Assembly (NCBI GenBank): GCA_009909005.1
Contig: JAAAOG010000064.1
Location: forward strand, 30,534-94,533
Direction of reading: 5' to 3'
DNA length: 64,000 nucleotides
Source of the DNA: Alphaproteobacteria bacterium
GTDB lineage: Bacteria > Pseudomonadota > Alphaproteobacteria > DSM-16000 > Inquilinaceae
Every line of letters starts with the position of its first letter. The stretch's first letter is position 1. The translations under genes were made by a program, and so were the position numbers. The notes under the pieces are model-generated. The model was not told the DNA's origin, searched no databases, and saw only the letters and a program-made list of their open reading frames with translations. Below, piece by piece: positions 1 to 8,390 of this stretch.

Positions 1-47
1 CCCGGTCAACCGCTGGGGGCTGAAGTGACGGTGCAGTACGGTGTCTT

Positions 48-134
48 GTCATTCCGGGGAAGCTTGTCCTCGCGAAGGCGGGGGGCGGGAATCCAGAAAC
101 AGAAGATCTGGATCTCCGCTTTCGCGGAGATGAC
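48..134. repeat. Dispersed-type intergenic hairpin repeat
   Basis: Both ends are inverted: GTCATTCC at the left and ATGAC at the right. Inside are GCGAAGGCGGG and CCGCTTTCGCGGAGAT arms around a short centre with ATCCAG/TCTGGAT complementarity. This GTCATTCC...GCGAAGGCGG...GGAATCCAG layout is typical of the high-copy extragenic repeats of alphaproteobacteria (recalled from the family, not searched). It ends 42 bases before preA and probably lies in the transcribed leader or in the gap after an upstream gene outside the window. Confidence 0.6.
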
Positions 135-175
135 AAAAAAGAAAAACCCCGGTGAAGGCGCGAGGAGACGAGACT

Positions 176-1456
176 ATGGCAGACCTGAGTAACGATTTTC
201 TGGGCGTCAAAAGCCCGAACCCGTTCTGGCTGGCTTCGGCGCCGCCGACGGATAAGGAATACAATGTCGTCCGGGCCTTCAAGGCCGGCTGGGGCGGCGT
301 TGTCTGGAAGACGCTCGGCGAGGACCCGCCGATCGTCAATGTCGCCAGCCGCTACGGCGCCGTGCACTACAACGGCACCCGCGTCGCCGGCTTCAACAAT
401 ATCGAGCTGATCACCGACCGGCCGCTGGAAGACAATCTGCGGGAAATCAAGCAGGTCAAGCGCGACTGGCCGGATCGGGCGATGATTGTCTCGCTGATGG
501 TCCCGTGCGAAGAGGACCATTGGAAGGCCATCCTCAAGCGGGTCGAGGAGACCGGCGCCGACGGCATCGAGCTGAATTTCGGCTGCCCGCACGGCATGTC
601 GGAGCGCGGCATGGGCTCGGCGGTCGGGCAGGTTCCCGAGTATGTCGAGATGGTGACCCGCTGGTGCAAGCAGCACAGCCGCATGCCGGTCATCGTCAAG
701 CTGACCCCCAACATCACCGACATCCTGAAGCCGGCGCAGGCGGCGAAGCGGGGCGGTGCCGACGCCGTGTCGCTGATCAACACCGTCCAGTCGATCACCG
801 CCATCGACCTCGACCTGATGTGCCCGGAGCCGGTGGTCGACGGCCATGGCACCCATGGCGGCTATTGCGGGCCGGCGGTCAAGCCGATCGCGCTGCGCAT
901 GATCGGCGAGATCGCCCGCGATCCCGAATGCGCCGGCATGGCGATTTCCGGCATCGGCGGCGTGTCGGGCTGGCGCGAGGCGGCCGAGTTCATCGCCATG
1001 GGGGCCGGCAATGTCCAGGTCTGCACCGCCGCCATGGTCCACGGCTTCAAGATCGTCGAGGACATGGTCTCCGGCCTCGGCAACTGGATGGACGAAAAAG
1101 GCTACCGCACCACCGCCGACTTCCATGGCGCCGCCGTGCCGAAATTCGTCAATTGGGAGCAGCTGAACCTCAACTACAAGACCATCGCCCATATCGACCA
1201 GGATTTGTGCATCCAGTGCGGCAAGTGCTTCATCGCCTGCGAGGATGCCAGCCACCAGTCGATCGCCGCCCTGCGCGACGGCGACGGCAAGCGGCGCTAC
1301 GAAATCATCGACGACGAATGCGTCGGCTGCAATCTGTGTATGCACCTCTGCCCGGTCGACAATTGCATCACCATGGTGCCGGTCGACACCGGCCGGGGCT
1401 ATGGCAACTGGACGACCCACCCGAACAATCCGATGCGCAAGGAAGCGGCCGAGTGA
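176..1456 (+). CDS. preA: NAD-dependent dihydropyrimidine dehydrogenase subunit PreA
   Basis: Reductive pyrimidine catabolism: PreA with PreT reduces uracil or thymine to the 5,6-dihydro form using NAD(P)H. The 426-residue product has an N-terminal dihydroorotate-dehydrogenase-like FMN barrel (roughly residues 5-310, with ELNFGCPHGMSERGMG and the GIGGVSG phosphate-loop region). A C-terminal 2[4Fe-4S] ferredoxin domain follows, with cysteine sets CIQCGKC (about 345) and CVGCNLCMHLCP (about 382). ATG 176 is preferred over the in-frame ATG at 152 because GAGGAG lies just upstream of it and the family begins near MADLS. PreT and the dihydropyrimidinase are not in the window; they may lie to the left. 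The ABC importer starting 145 bases downstream probably feeds the same pathway. Confidence 0.93.
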   Translation: MADLSNDFLGVKSPNPFWLASAPPTDKEYNVVRAFKAGWGGVVWKTLGEDPPIVNVASRYGAVHYNGTRVAGFNNIELITDRPLEDNLREIKQVKRDWPDRAMIVSLMVPCEEDHWKAILKRVEETGADGIELNFGCPHGMSERGMGSAVGQVPEYVEMVTRWCKQHSRMPVIVKLTPNITDILKPAQAAKRGGADAVSLINTVQSITAIDLDLMCPEPVVDGHGTHGGYCGPAVKPIALRMIGEIARDPECAGMAISGIGGVSGWREAAEFIAMGAGNVQVCTAAMVHGFKIVEDMVSGLGNWMDEKGYRTTADFHGAAVPKFVNWEQLNLNYKTIAHIDQDLCIQCGKCFIACEDASHQSIAALRDGDGKRRYEIIDDECVGCNLCMHLCPVDNCITMVPVDTGRGYGNWTTHPNNPMRKEAAE

Positions 1457-1601
1457 GCGGCCGAACTGCCCAGGAAACGGGCAGGGTGCCGGGCCGTCCC
1501 CGGCATTCTGCCCGCTCCGGCGCCACACCGACCGTGGCATAGCCATTGCGTTGCTTGAATGGCTTCGGTCATGATGTCGCCCGCTACAACGCACAGGGGC
1601 C

Positions 1602-2468
1602 ATGGACGCCGCCATTATGGACGGACGGGTCGCGGATCACGCGCCGACTGATCACCGTGGCGACGCGGCGGTGCCGCATCCGCTGGTTGCCGCCCACGAC
1701 CTGTCGCTGGTCTTCGACGCCGCCGACGGCCCGGTCCATGCGCTCAGCGAGGTCAATCTCTCCATTGCCCGGCACGATTTCGTCTCGCTGATCGGCCCCT
1801 CCGGCTGCGGCAAGACCACGCTGCTGCGGGTCATCGCCGACCTGGTCAAGCCGACCGGCGGGTCGATCCTGGTCGACGGCGGCACGCCCGAGCAGGCGCG
1901 GCTCGACCGCTCTTACGGCTATGTCTTCCAGGCGCCGGCGCTCTACCCCTGGCGCAGCGTCCGGCGCAATGTCGAGCTGCCGCTGGAGATCATGGGCCTG
2001 CCGGCCGCCAGGCGGCGGGACAGCGCCCGCGCGGCGCTGGCCACCGTCGGGCTGGACGGCTTCGAAAACAAGTTTCCCTGGCAGCTGTCGGGCGGCATGC
2101 AGCAGCGCGTCTCCATCGCCCGGGCCCTGGGCTTCGAGCCCGAACTCCTGCTGATGGACGAACCCTTCGGCGCGCTCGACGAGATCACCCGCGACGGCCT
2201 GAACATGCACCTGCACGAGCTGTGGAAACGCACAAGGCTGACGGTGATCTTCGTCACCCATTCGATCCCGGAGGCGGTGTTCCTCTCCACCCATATCGTC
2301 GTGATGTCGCCGCGGCCCGGGCGCATCACCCAGGTGATCGAGAATACCCTGCCGCGCGACCGCGAGCTCGACATGCGCGAGACGCCGGACTTCCTGCAGA
2401 TCGCCCACCAGGTGCGGGAAGGGCTGCGGGCCGGCCATTCCTATGACGGGGCGACGGGCCCCACATGA
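1602..2468 (+). CDS. ABC transporter ATPase (nitrate/sulfonate/pyrimidine type)
   Basis: ATP-hydrolysing subunit of an importer in the SsuB/TauB/ThiZ class. The 288 residues contain Walker A GPSGCGKTT (about 65-73), a Q-loop in YVFQAPALYPW, signature LSGGMQQR (about 162), Walker B LLLMDEPFGALD (about 183) and the H-loop in FVTHSIPEA. It is the first gene of a tight four-gene set: its stop overlaps the next start by 4 bases. Its position right after preA suggests a pyrimidine or dihydropyrimidine substrate. That is inference from context; sequence alone would also fit a sulfonate or thiamine-precursor importer. The ATG at 1602 has a short AGGGG-type site; ATG 1617 is an alternative. Confidence 0.88.
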   Translation: MDAAIMDGRVADHAPTDHRGDAAVPHPLVAAHDLSLVFDAADGPVHALSEVNLSIARHDFVSLIGPSGCGKTTLLRVIADLVKPTGGSILVDGGTPEQARLDRSYGYVFQAPALYPWRSVRRNVELPLEIMGLPAARRRDSARAALATVGLDGFENKFPWQLSGGMQQRVSIARALGFEPELLLMDEPFGALDEITRDGLNMHLHELWKRTRLTVIFVTHSIPEAVFLSTHIVVMSPRPGRITQVIENTLPRDRELDMRETPDFLQIAHQVREGLRAGHSYDGATGPT

Positions 2469-3403
2469 CCGAGCTCGCCGTCCCCGCCACCCGTCTGCGC
2501 ACGCCGCCGGCCGGCGCCAGCCTCGCCCGGCAGCTGGTGCGCGGCCGTACCCTGCCGACCCTCACGGTGCTGGCGGCGATCATCGTCATCTGGTTTGCCG
2601 GCGCGGTCTATCTCAACGCGCCGCGCACCATCGAGGCCTTCGAGCGCCAGGAGATCGCCTGGACCTTCGGCCAGCTGGTCGAGGCGACATGGTCGATGGA
2701 GCGGCCGGTGCTGCCCACGCCAGCCCAGGTCTTCGCCGATATCTGGGCGAACACCGTGGAGCGTAGCGTCACCAGCCGCCGCAGCCTGGTTTTCCATGCC
2801 TGGGTGACCTTCAGCTCGACGGCCGTCGGCTTTCTCATCGGCTCGGCGCTGGGCGTGCTGATCGCCGTCGGCATGGTGCATGTGCGCACCCTCGACCGCT
2901 CGCTGATGCCGTGGGTGATCGCCTCCCAGGCGGTGCCGATCCTCGCCATCGCCCCGATGATCGTCGTGGTGCTGGGCAATATCGGCCTGACCGGGCTGGT
3001 GCCGAAGGCGATCATCTCCGCCTATCTCAGCTTCTTCCCCGTCACCATCGGCATGGTCAAGGGCCTGCGCGCGCCGGACCCGCTGCAACTCGACCTGATG
3101 CGGACCTACAGCGCCGACCGGGCGCAGGTGTTCTGGAAGCTGCGCTGGCCGGCCTCGGTGCCCTTCCTCTTCCCGAGCCTGAAGGTCGGCATCGCCCTGG
3201 CGCTGGTCGGCGCCATCGTCGGCGAGCTGCCGACCGGCGCGCAGGCCGGGCTGGGGGCGCGCCTGCTCACCGGCTCCTATTTCGGGCAGACGGTGCAGCT
3301 CTGGTCGGCACTGATCATGGCGGCGCTGCTGGCGCTGGTCTGCATTCTGCTGGTGACATTGGCCGAGAGGCTGGTGCTGGCGGCGCGGGGGACCCCGCCA
3401 TGA
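2465..3403 (+). CDS. ABC transporter permease 1
   Basis: Inner-membrane permease of the BPD_transp_1 family, 312 residues. A first membrane helix lies at about 36-56, then a periplasmic stretch, then a core of five or so helices. The EAA-type loop that contacts the ATPase is visible around MRTYSADRAQVFWKLRWPAS, followed by the family's usual GAIVGELP. It overlaps the ATPase gene by ATGA at its start and permease 2 by ATGA at its end, a sign of translational coupling. It probably forms a heterodimer with permease 2. Confidence 0.88.
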   Translation: MTELAVPATRLRTPPAGASLARQLVRGRTLPTLTVLAAIIVIWFAGAVYLNAPRTIEAFERQEIAWTFGQLVEATWSMERPVLPTPAQVFADIWANTVERSVTSRRSLVFHAWVTFSSTAVGFLIGSALGVLIAVGMVHVRTLDRSLMPWVIASQAVPILAIAPMIVVVLGNIGLTGLVPKAIISAYLSFFPVTIGMVKGLRAPDPLQLDLMRTYSADRAQVFWKLRWPASVPFLFPSLKVGIALALVGAIVGELPTGAQAGLGARLLTGSYFGQTVQLWSALIMAALLALVCILLVTLAERLVLAARGTPP

Positions 3404-4551
3404 GCGCGGCCCGGCCGGCGGAGCGGGTCTCGGTGCCCGGGCTGATCGCCGTGCCGATCCTGGCGGCGATCGCACTTGCCGCGCCGGCCGGTATTTCAGC
3501 CGAGGGCGCATCGGATTACCTGGTGCGGGACGGGGCAGACGCCCTGCTGGCGGTCATGGCGCTGGGCGCCCTGGCGGTCGGTCTGGCCCTGCCGCACCGG
3601 TTGGGCCGGACGCTGGAAGCCCTGGCGGTCGGCGGCAGCGGCGTGCTGCTCGGCCTGCTTCTCCTCGACCGGCTGCGCGACGGCCTGATGTTCCGGGTCG
3701 AGGGCATCGCCACCTGGGCAGTGCTGCTGCTGATCGCCGCCGCGCTCTGGCGGGCCATGGACCGGCTCTCCGCCCTGCCGGCGCGCTGGACCTTCGTCGT
3801 CCTGCCGCTGCTGTTCGGCGGCCTTCTGGTCTATCTCTGGGAAGCGCTGACGGTGGGCTTCCGGGTGCCGGCGATCCTGCTGCCGCCGCCCAGCGTCATC
3901 CTCGACACCGTCATCGCCGATGCGGCGACGCTCTGGGTGGATTTCGAGCAGACCTTCATCCGCTCGGCCGTGCCCGGCTTTCTCATCGGCTGCAGCGCCG
4001 GCTTCCTCACCGCCGTCGCCATCGACCGCTCGCCCTTCCTGCAGCGCGGGCTGCTGCCGCTGGGCTCGCTGGTCAGCGCCATGCCGATCGTCGGCATCGC
4101 GCCGATCATGGTGATGTGGTTCGGCTTCGACTGGCAGTCCAAGGCGGCTGTGGTCGTGGTCATGACCTTCTTCCCGATGCTGGTCAACGCCACCGCCGGG
4201 CTGCAGGCGACCGGTGCCATGGAGCGCGAGCTGATGCGCTCCTACGCGGCGAGCTATTGGCAGACGCTGATCAAGCTGCGGCTGCCGGGGGCGCTGCCCT
4301 TCATCTTCAACGCCTTGAAGCTGAACGCCACCCTGGCGCTGATCGGCGCCATCGTCGCCGAGTTCTTCGGCACGCCGATCTACGGGATGGGCTTTCGCAT
4401 CAGCACCGAGGTGGCGCGGCTGAATGTCGACAAGGTCTGGGCGACCATCGCCGTGGCGGCGATGGCCGGCACGGCCTCCTATGGGCTGCTGGTGCTGCTC
4501 GAACGCCGCACGACGTTCTGGCACCCCTCGCAGCGCAAATCCGACCGGTAG
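3400..4551 (+). CDS. ABC transporter permease 2 with extra N-terminal membrane segments
   Basis: Second permease, 383 residues when started at ATG 3400, which overlaps the preceding stop (ATGA). The C-terminal 240 or so residues are a standard BPD_transp_1 permease with an EAA loop near MRSYAASYWQTLIKLRLPGA. The first 140 residues are unusual: they carry about four additional hydrophobic segments (around 13-30, 47-65, 70-85 and 95-110) before the helix that normally starts this family. This two-permease layout with a long N-terminal extension on one partner recurs in NMT1-type importers next to pyrimidine genes, from memory. A longer in-frame reading to 2911 is an antisense-quality extension with no support. 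Confidence 0.86.
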   Translation: MSAARPAERVSVPGLIAVPILAAIALAAPAGISAEGASDYLVRDGADALLAVMALGALAVGLALPHRLGRTLEALAVGGSGVLLGLLLLDRLRDGLMFRVEGIATWAVLLLIAAALWRAMDRLSALPARWTFVVLPLLFGGLLVYLWEALTVGFRVPAILLPPPSVILDTVIADAATLWVDFEQTFIRSAVPGFLIGCSAGFLTAVAIDRSPFLQRGLLPLGSLVSAMPIVGIAPIMVMWFGFDWQSKAAVVVVMTFFPMLVNATAGLQATGAMERELMRSYAASYWQTLIKLRLPGALPFIFNALKLNATLALIGAIVAEFFGTPIYGMGFRISTEVARLNVDKVWATIAVAAMAGTASYGLLVLLERRTTFWHPSQRKSDR

Positions 4552-4608
4552 AGGGGAGAACCGGCGGACGCGGCGAACAACAACGGGAAGAACAGGAAAG
4601 GCAGAAAG

Positions 4609-5616
4609 ATGAAAACGCTTCGGTTGGTTTCGGCGACGGCTCTGGCGATCGGTATGGGGAGCGGCAGCGCGCAGGCGCTGGATGATTTCACCCTGCAACT
4701 GAAATGGGTCACGCAGGCGCAGTTCGCCGGCTATTACGCCGCCCAGGATCAGGGCTTCTACGAAGATTTCGGCCTCGACGTGACCATTATGCCGGGCGGG
4801 CCCGACATCGCGCCGCCGCAGGTGATCGCCGCCGGCGGTGCGGACGTCATCGTCGAGTGGATGCCGGCGGCCATGGCGGCGCGCGAGCGCGGCGTGCCGT
4901 TGGTCAATGTCGCGCAGTTCTTCGACCGCTCCGGCATGATGCTGACCTGCCGGGCGGACAGCGGGATCGAATCGCCGGAGGACTTCGCCGGCCACACGCT
5001 GGGCGTCTGGTTTGCCGGCAACGAATATCCCTTCCTTTCGTGGATGAGCCGGCTGGGCTATTCGACCAGCGGCCCGGACGCCGATGTCGAGGTGCTGCGC
5101 CAGGGCTTCAATGTCGACCCGCTGCTGCAGAACCAGGCCTCCTGCATCTCGACGATGATCTATAACGAGTACTGGCAGGTGGTCGACGCCGGCCTCCCCG
5201 AGGACGAGCTGGTCACCTTCTTCTACGAGGACCAGGGGGTGGCGACGCTGGAAGACGGCCTTTACGCCCTGGAAGACCAGTTGCAGGATCCGGAATACGT
5301 CGACAAACTGGCGCGCTTCGTTGCCGCCTCGGCGCAGGGCTGGGCCTGGGCGATCGACAATATCGACGCCGCGGCCGAGATCGTCGTCGAGAACGACATG
5401 GCCGGCGCCGCGACCTTCGAGGTGCAGCGCCGCCAGCTGGAGAACATCGCGACGCTGATTACCGCACCGCCGGAGGAGATGGGCTATCTCGACCCGGAAG
5501 ACTATGAGCGGACCATCGAGGTGCTGCTGAGCGGTGACAGCGACCCGGTGATCACCGAGGATCCCGGCGACGCCGCCTGGACCCATGAGGTGTGGGAGCA
5601 GGGCATGACGCAGTAA
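4609..5616 (+). CDS. NMT1/THI5-like periplasmic substrate-binding protein
   Basis: Binding component of the importer encoded just upstream; 335 residues. A cleavable signal peptide ends near SAQALDD (about 23). The NMT1/THI5-like fold begins with LQLKWVTQAQFAGYYAAQDQ, a stretch shared by riboflavin-, thiamine-precursor- and pyrimidine-binding proteins. The start has a good AGGAAAGGCAGAAAG leader. With preA upstream, a pyrimidine or related base is the most likely ligand, but the ligand is inferred, not read from the sequence. Confidence 0.88.
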   Translation: MKTLRLVSATALAIGMGSGSAQALDDFTLQLKWVTQAQFAGYYAAQDQGFYEDFGLDVTIMPGGPDIAPPQVIAAGGADVIVEWMPAAMAARERGVPLVNVAQFFDRSGMMLTCRADSGIESPEDFAGHTLGVWFAGNEYPFLSWMSRLGYSTSGPDADVEVLRQGFNVDPLLQNQASCISTMIYNEYWQVVDAGLPEDELVTFFYEDQGVATLEDGLYALEDQLQDPEYVDKLARFVAASAQGWAWAIDNIDAAAEIVVENDMAGAATFEVQRRQLENIATLITAPPEEMGYLDPEDYERTIEVLLSGDSDPVITEDPGDAAWTHEVWEQGMTQ

Positions 5617-5648
5617 GGCCGCGCCCGGCGGCCCGGGAAGGAGCGTGC

Positions 5649-6545
5649 ATGGAGCGATCCGGCGTGACCGTGTTCGGCGGCACGGGCTATCTCGGCCGCC
5701 GGATCGTCGCGCAGATGCGGGCCGCCGGCTTCGACGTGCGGGTGGCGGTCCGCCGGCCGGACCGGGTGCCGGCCGGTGCCGGGATCGAGCCCATTCGGGC
5801 CGACATCCGGGACGGGCCTTCGGTGTCGGCGGCGGTGGCCGGTGCAGCCGCCGTGATCAACGCCGTCAGCCTCTATCACGAGCGCGGCGACCTCACCTTC
5901 CGCAGCATCCATGTCGAGGGTGCCGGCCGGGTGGCGGCGGAAGCCGCCCGGGCCGGGGTCGGGCCGCTCGTCCACCTTTCGGGCATCGGTGCCGATCCAC
6001 GGTCGCGCTCGCCCTATGTCCGCAGCCGCGGCCTGGGCGAGGCGGCGGTCCGCGCGGCTTTCGAGCGCGCGGTGCTGTTGCGGCCGAGCGCGCTGTTCGG
6101 TCCCGACGACGCCCTGCTCGGCACCCTGATCCGGCTGGCCGGCCGGGCGCCGGTCATCCCGCTCTTCGGCACCGGACGGACGCGGCTGCAGCCGGTGTTC
6201 GTCGAGGATGTCGCAGCGGCGGCCGTGCAGGTGGTGAGCCGGCCCCGGGCGCCGGAACCGGTCTATGAGCTGGGCGGGCCGGAAATCCTGAGTTATCGGG
6301 CCTTGCTGGAGCGGGTGATGCAGGCCACCGGACGCCGCCGGCCGCTGATCCCCGTGCCCTTTACGGTCTGGCGCGCCCTCGCCGCGGCGATGAAAAAACT
6401 GCCGGCGCCGCCGCTGACCGAGGGCCAGGTGGCCCTCATGGTCCGCGACAATGTCGCGGCCTCCGAGCTGCCGGGCCTGGCCGATCTCGATATCCCCGCC
6501 ACCGGCATCGACACGGTCCTGCCCCCCGCAGGACCGCCGCGCTGA
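5649..6545 (+). CDS. NAD(P)-binding epimerase-like protein (NDUFA9/complex I-associated type)
   Basis: Atypical short-chain dehydrogenase, 298 residues. The dinucleotide-binding loop is FGGTGYLGRRIV at residues 8-19. The family features of the NDUFA9-like group follow: an RRPDRVP-type turn after beta 2, DIRDG after beta 3, and HLSGIGAD where classical members have the catalytic Ser. No clear YxxxK pair is present, which fits the atypical NAD(P)-binding group used in quinone-related or complex I assembly roles. The start at 5649 is supported by GGAAGGAG 5 bases upstream; the longer reading from 5592 is not. It lies 33 bases after the binding-protein gene and may be read through from it, but it has no obvious link to pyrimidines. 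Confidence 0.75.
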   Translation: MERSGVTVFGGTGYLGRRIVAQMRAAGFDVRVAVRRPDRVPAGAGIEPIRADIRDGPSVSAAVAGAAAVINAVSLYHERGDLTFRSIHVEGAGRVAAEAARAGVGPLVHLSGIGADPRSRSPYVRSRGLGEAAVRAAFERAVLLRPSALFGPDDALLGTLIRLAGRAPVIPLFGTGRTRLQPVFVEDVAAAAVQVVSRPRAPEPVYELGGPEILSYRALLERVMQATGRRRPLIPVPFTVWRALAAAMKKLPAPPLTEGQVALMVRDNVAASELPGLADLDIPATGIDTVLPPAGPPR

Positions 6546-6831
6546 GACGCCCGCGCTGGCCTGTTATCGAGCCTGTCTTTTCCGAATGAGAAGCTTTCTC
6601 TACGGGCTTTAAGAAGTTCCGTCTCCTTGGCGAAATGGCGCAATGTTCAATGCGTCGACCTGTGGAGTTGTCCCCAGGAATGCGTTTTGATGATGGTGTA
6701 GCCATGTGTGCGCCTCAAATTTATATTTAGAAATTCTCGCCAGAAGGGGGGCTGGTGTCTTCCGTTGTTGGGCCTAAGCTTCATTGGCTACCTTTCCCTG
6801 CTGATCTGCTAACAGAGGTTTAGAGTTGATC

Positions 6832-6862
6832 TTGACTGCTTAGCCTGCTGAGAGTAGGCTAA
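6832..6862 (+). promoter_or_regulatory. Candidate promoter with overlapping inverted-repeat operator
   Basis: TTGACT (6832-6837), a 17-base spacer and TAGGCT (6855-6860) form a possible sigma-70 promoter with a weak -10. A perfect 7-base inverted repeat, TTAGCCT-N9-AGGCTAA (6840-6862), covers the spacer and -10, as a repressor site would. The downstream gene starts at 6894. The preceding 6546-6831 stretch is non-coding, falls in GC, and shows nothing else that I recognise. Confidence 0.4.
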
Positions 6863-6893
6863 TCGTGATCTTTGTAATTGAAAGGGTGACACC

Positions 6894-7508
6894 ATGATTG
6901 ATCGCGAGAGTGATGTGTCGGGCTCAGATTTAATGCGCCGCACCAGCTGCGTTTTGGTCTGTGCCTTTGCGCTGGGCACGGCGGGATGCAATACGCTGAA
7001 TAATCAGCAGGTTGGCACCGGTGTCGGGGGCGCAGTGGGCGCAACCCTGGGTGCGGTAATTGGAAATGAGTTGGGAGGGACGACAGGAGCCATCATTGCC
7101 GGTATAGGCGGGGGGGTCCTAGGCGGCTTGATTGGCGGAGAGATTGGCAGGCAGCTGGACGAAGCTGACAGGGAGCGGGCATCGCAAGCCACTCTCCAAG
7201 CTCTGGAGCGAAGCGAAGTTGAAGTCGCTTCAGCTCCGCGACCCGCTGTTCGGGAATCTCTTCCAACCTCTTCGCGTCCTCGGCGCCAGCCTGAGGCTGT
7301 CGTTTCGTCCTCTCCCGTTGTCGCCTGGGACAGCGATGAGAATGAGGACGTAAACGGAACCGCCCAGGTGGTCGATGCGGAAGTCGATACGGCCAACCGG
7401 GAGTGTCGCACGGTTCGGGAAATCGCCTATATTGGCGGTGAAGAAATCGCACAGAACACCCGATATTGCCGCGACCCGGAAGGTTCCGGCTGGACCAAAG
7501 TCGCCTGA
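6894..7508 (+). CDS. Glycine-zipper outer-membrane lipoprotein (17 kDa antigen-like)
   Basis: Small envelope protein, 204 residues from ATG 6894 (AAAGGG upstream), or 191 residues from ATG 6933, where the signal peptide MRRTSCVLVC begins. The lipobox is ALGTAGC, so the mature protein would start at a lipidated Cys. A glycine-zipper stretch follows (GTGVGGAVGATLGAVIG and IAGIGGGVLGGLIGGEIG, about 42-85) and then a QLDEADRERASQATLQALE helix, as in Rickettsia 17 kDa antigen and SmpA-like proteins. The C-terminal 60 residues (TANRECRTVREIAYIGGEE) match the typical C-terminal strand region of that family. It is followed 14 bases later by a secreted ClpP-like protein. Confidence 0.75.
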   Translation: MIDRESDVSGSDLMRRTSCVLVCAFALGTAGCNTLNNQQVGTGVGGAVGATLGAVIGNELGGTTGAIIAGIGGGVLGGLIGGEIGRQLDEADRERASQATLQALERSEVEVASAPRPAVRESLPTSSRPRRQPEAVVSSSPVVAWDSDENEDVNGTAQVVDAEVDTANRECRTVREIAYIGGEEIAQNTRYCRDPEGSGWTKVA

Positions 7509-7522
7509 TATAAGCGAGGAAC

Positions 7523-8269
7523 ATGCAAATGCCGAGAGCGCAACCGAAAACCGGACGCAAATTGTCGGCCGCAAAGCTGGCGGGAATGCTCATGGCATCG
7601 CTCACGACGCTCGGCTCCGGCTTTTCAGCTGCGCAGGAGCATTGTCCGTCGTCACAGGGAGGCGCATTCAATTCGCCTATGGCCTTCCATGTTATGTCCC
7701 CGGACGACAATCGGGACGTTCTTTTCGCCGTCGGGGAGATTGTGCCGGGTACGGCGCAAGAGTTTGAGGAAGCACTGAATGAGGCCGGGCGGATCGACGA
7801 GCTCTGGTTCCATTCACCAGGCGGCAATGGGCAAGAGGGGTTGGCGCTTGGCCGGAAGATCCGGGAGCGAGGGCTGTTCACACGGGTGCCTGCCGGCGCG
7901 ACCTGCTTCAGCGCCTGTTCTTACGCGTTCCTTGGTGGCGTCCTTCGTGCTGCGCATCCCACCGCCTGTTACGGCGTTCACATGTTTACCTTTCATGTGG
8001 GTGCGGGAAACCTTGCAAGCCACGTAAGGCTGCAACTTGATCAAGTTGAAAATATCAATCAATTACGGGAAGTCAGCAGGGAGTTGGAACAGTATCTTGA
8101 CGGTATCGAGCAAGATGCAGCCGAGTTAGCCCGGCATCGGGCAGATTACCTGATTGACATGTCAATATCATTGACATTTCTTGTAGTGGCTTTCGAAACG
8201 CGCCATGAGGAGCAGTACTGGCTGACACCCGACGATTTGACGCGGTTGAATGTTCTAAACATGCAATAA
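7523..8269 (+). CDS. Secreted ClpP-like (COG3904-type) protein
   Basis: Probably exported, 248 residues, with a signal-like segment ending near GSGFSAAQE (about 38). The body resembles the ClpP/crotonase-fold periplasmic proteins of COG3904. It has a strand-turn IDELWFHSPGGNGQEGLALG, then GLFTRVPAGATCFSAC with Ser in the position of the protease nucleophile, and YGVHMF with a conserved His. These could form a Ser-His pair, but activity is unproven for the group. The C-terminal third is predicted helical with a hydrophobic patch (SISLTFLVVAF). It sits 14 bases behind the glycine-zipper gene, so the two are probably co-transcribed, and it is followed by a strong terminator. Confidence 0.65.
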   Translation: MQMPRAQPKTGRKLSAAKLAGMLMASLTTLGSGFSAAQEHCPSSQGGAFNSPMAFHVMSPDDNRDVLFAVGEIVPGTAQEFEEALNEAGRIDELWFHSPGGNGQEGLALGRKIRERGLFTRVPAGATCFSACSYAFLGGVLRAAHPTACYGVHMFTFHVGAGNLASHVRLQLDQVENINQLREVSRELEQYLDGIEQDAAELARHRADYLIDMSISLTFLVVAFETRHEEQYWLTPDDLTRLNVLNMQ

Positions 8270-8340
8270 AACTAAAACGAACTATTTGAACTGTGTGCAT
8301 CGAGCGGATTACAGCTTTTCCGATTTTAGAGCCAAGAAAG

Positions 8341-8384
8341 AAGGCATTGCTTGTCGAATGCACGCCTCAAGCAATGCCTTTTTT
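8341..8384. terminator. Strong intrinsic terminator between convergent genes
   Basis: A 13-base perfect stem, AAGGCATTGCTTG (8341-8353) with CAAGCAATGCCTT (8368-8380), a 14-base loop, then a T run to 8384. It is oriented for the plus-strand gene ending at 8269. With A-rich sequence on its left it may also stop the minus-strand gene ending at 8391. Confidence 0.9.
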
Positions 8385-8390
8385 AATCAC

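Noticed and set aside
3496..5586. Long minus-strand frame opposite the ABC transporter genes
   Set aside because: Shadow of the well-supported permease and binding-protein genes; no motif or ribosome-binding site.
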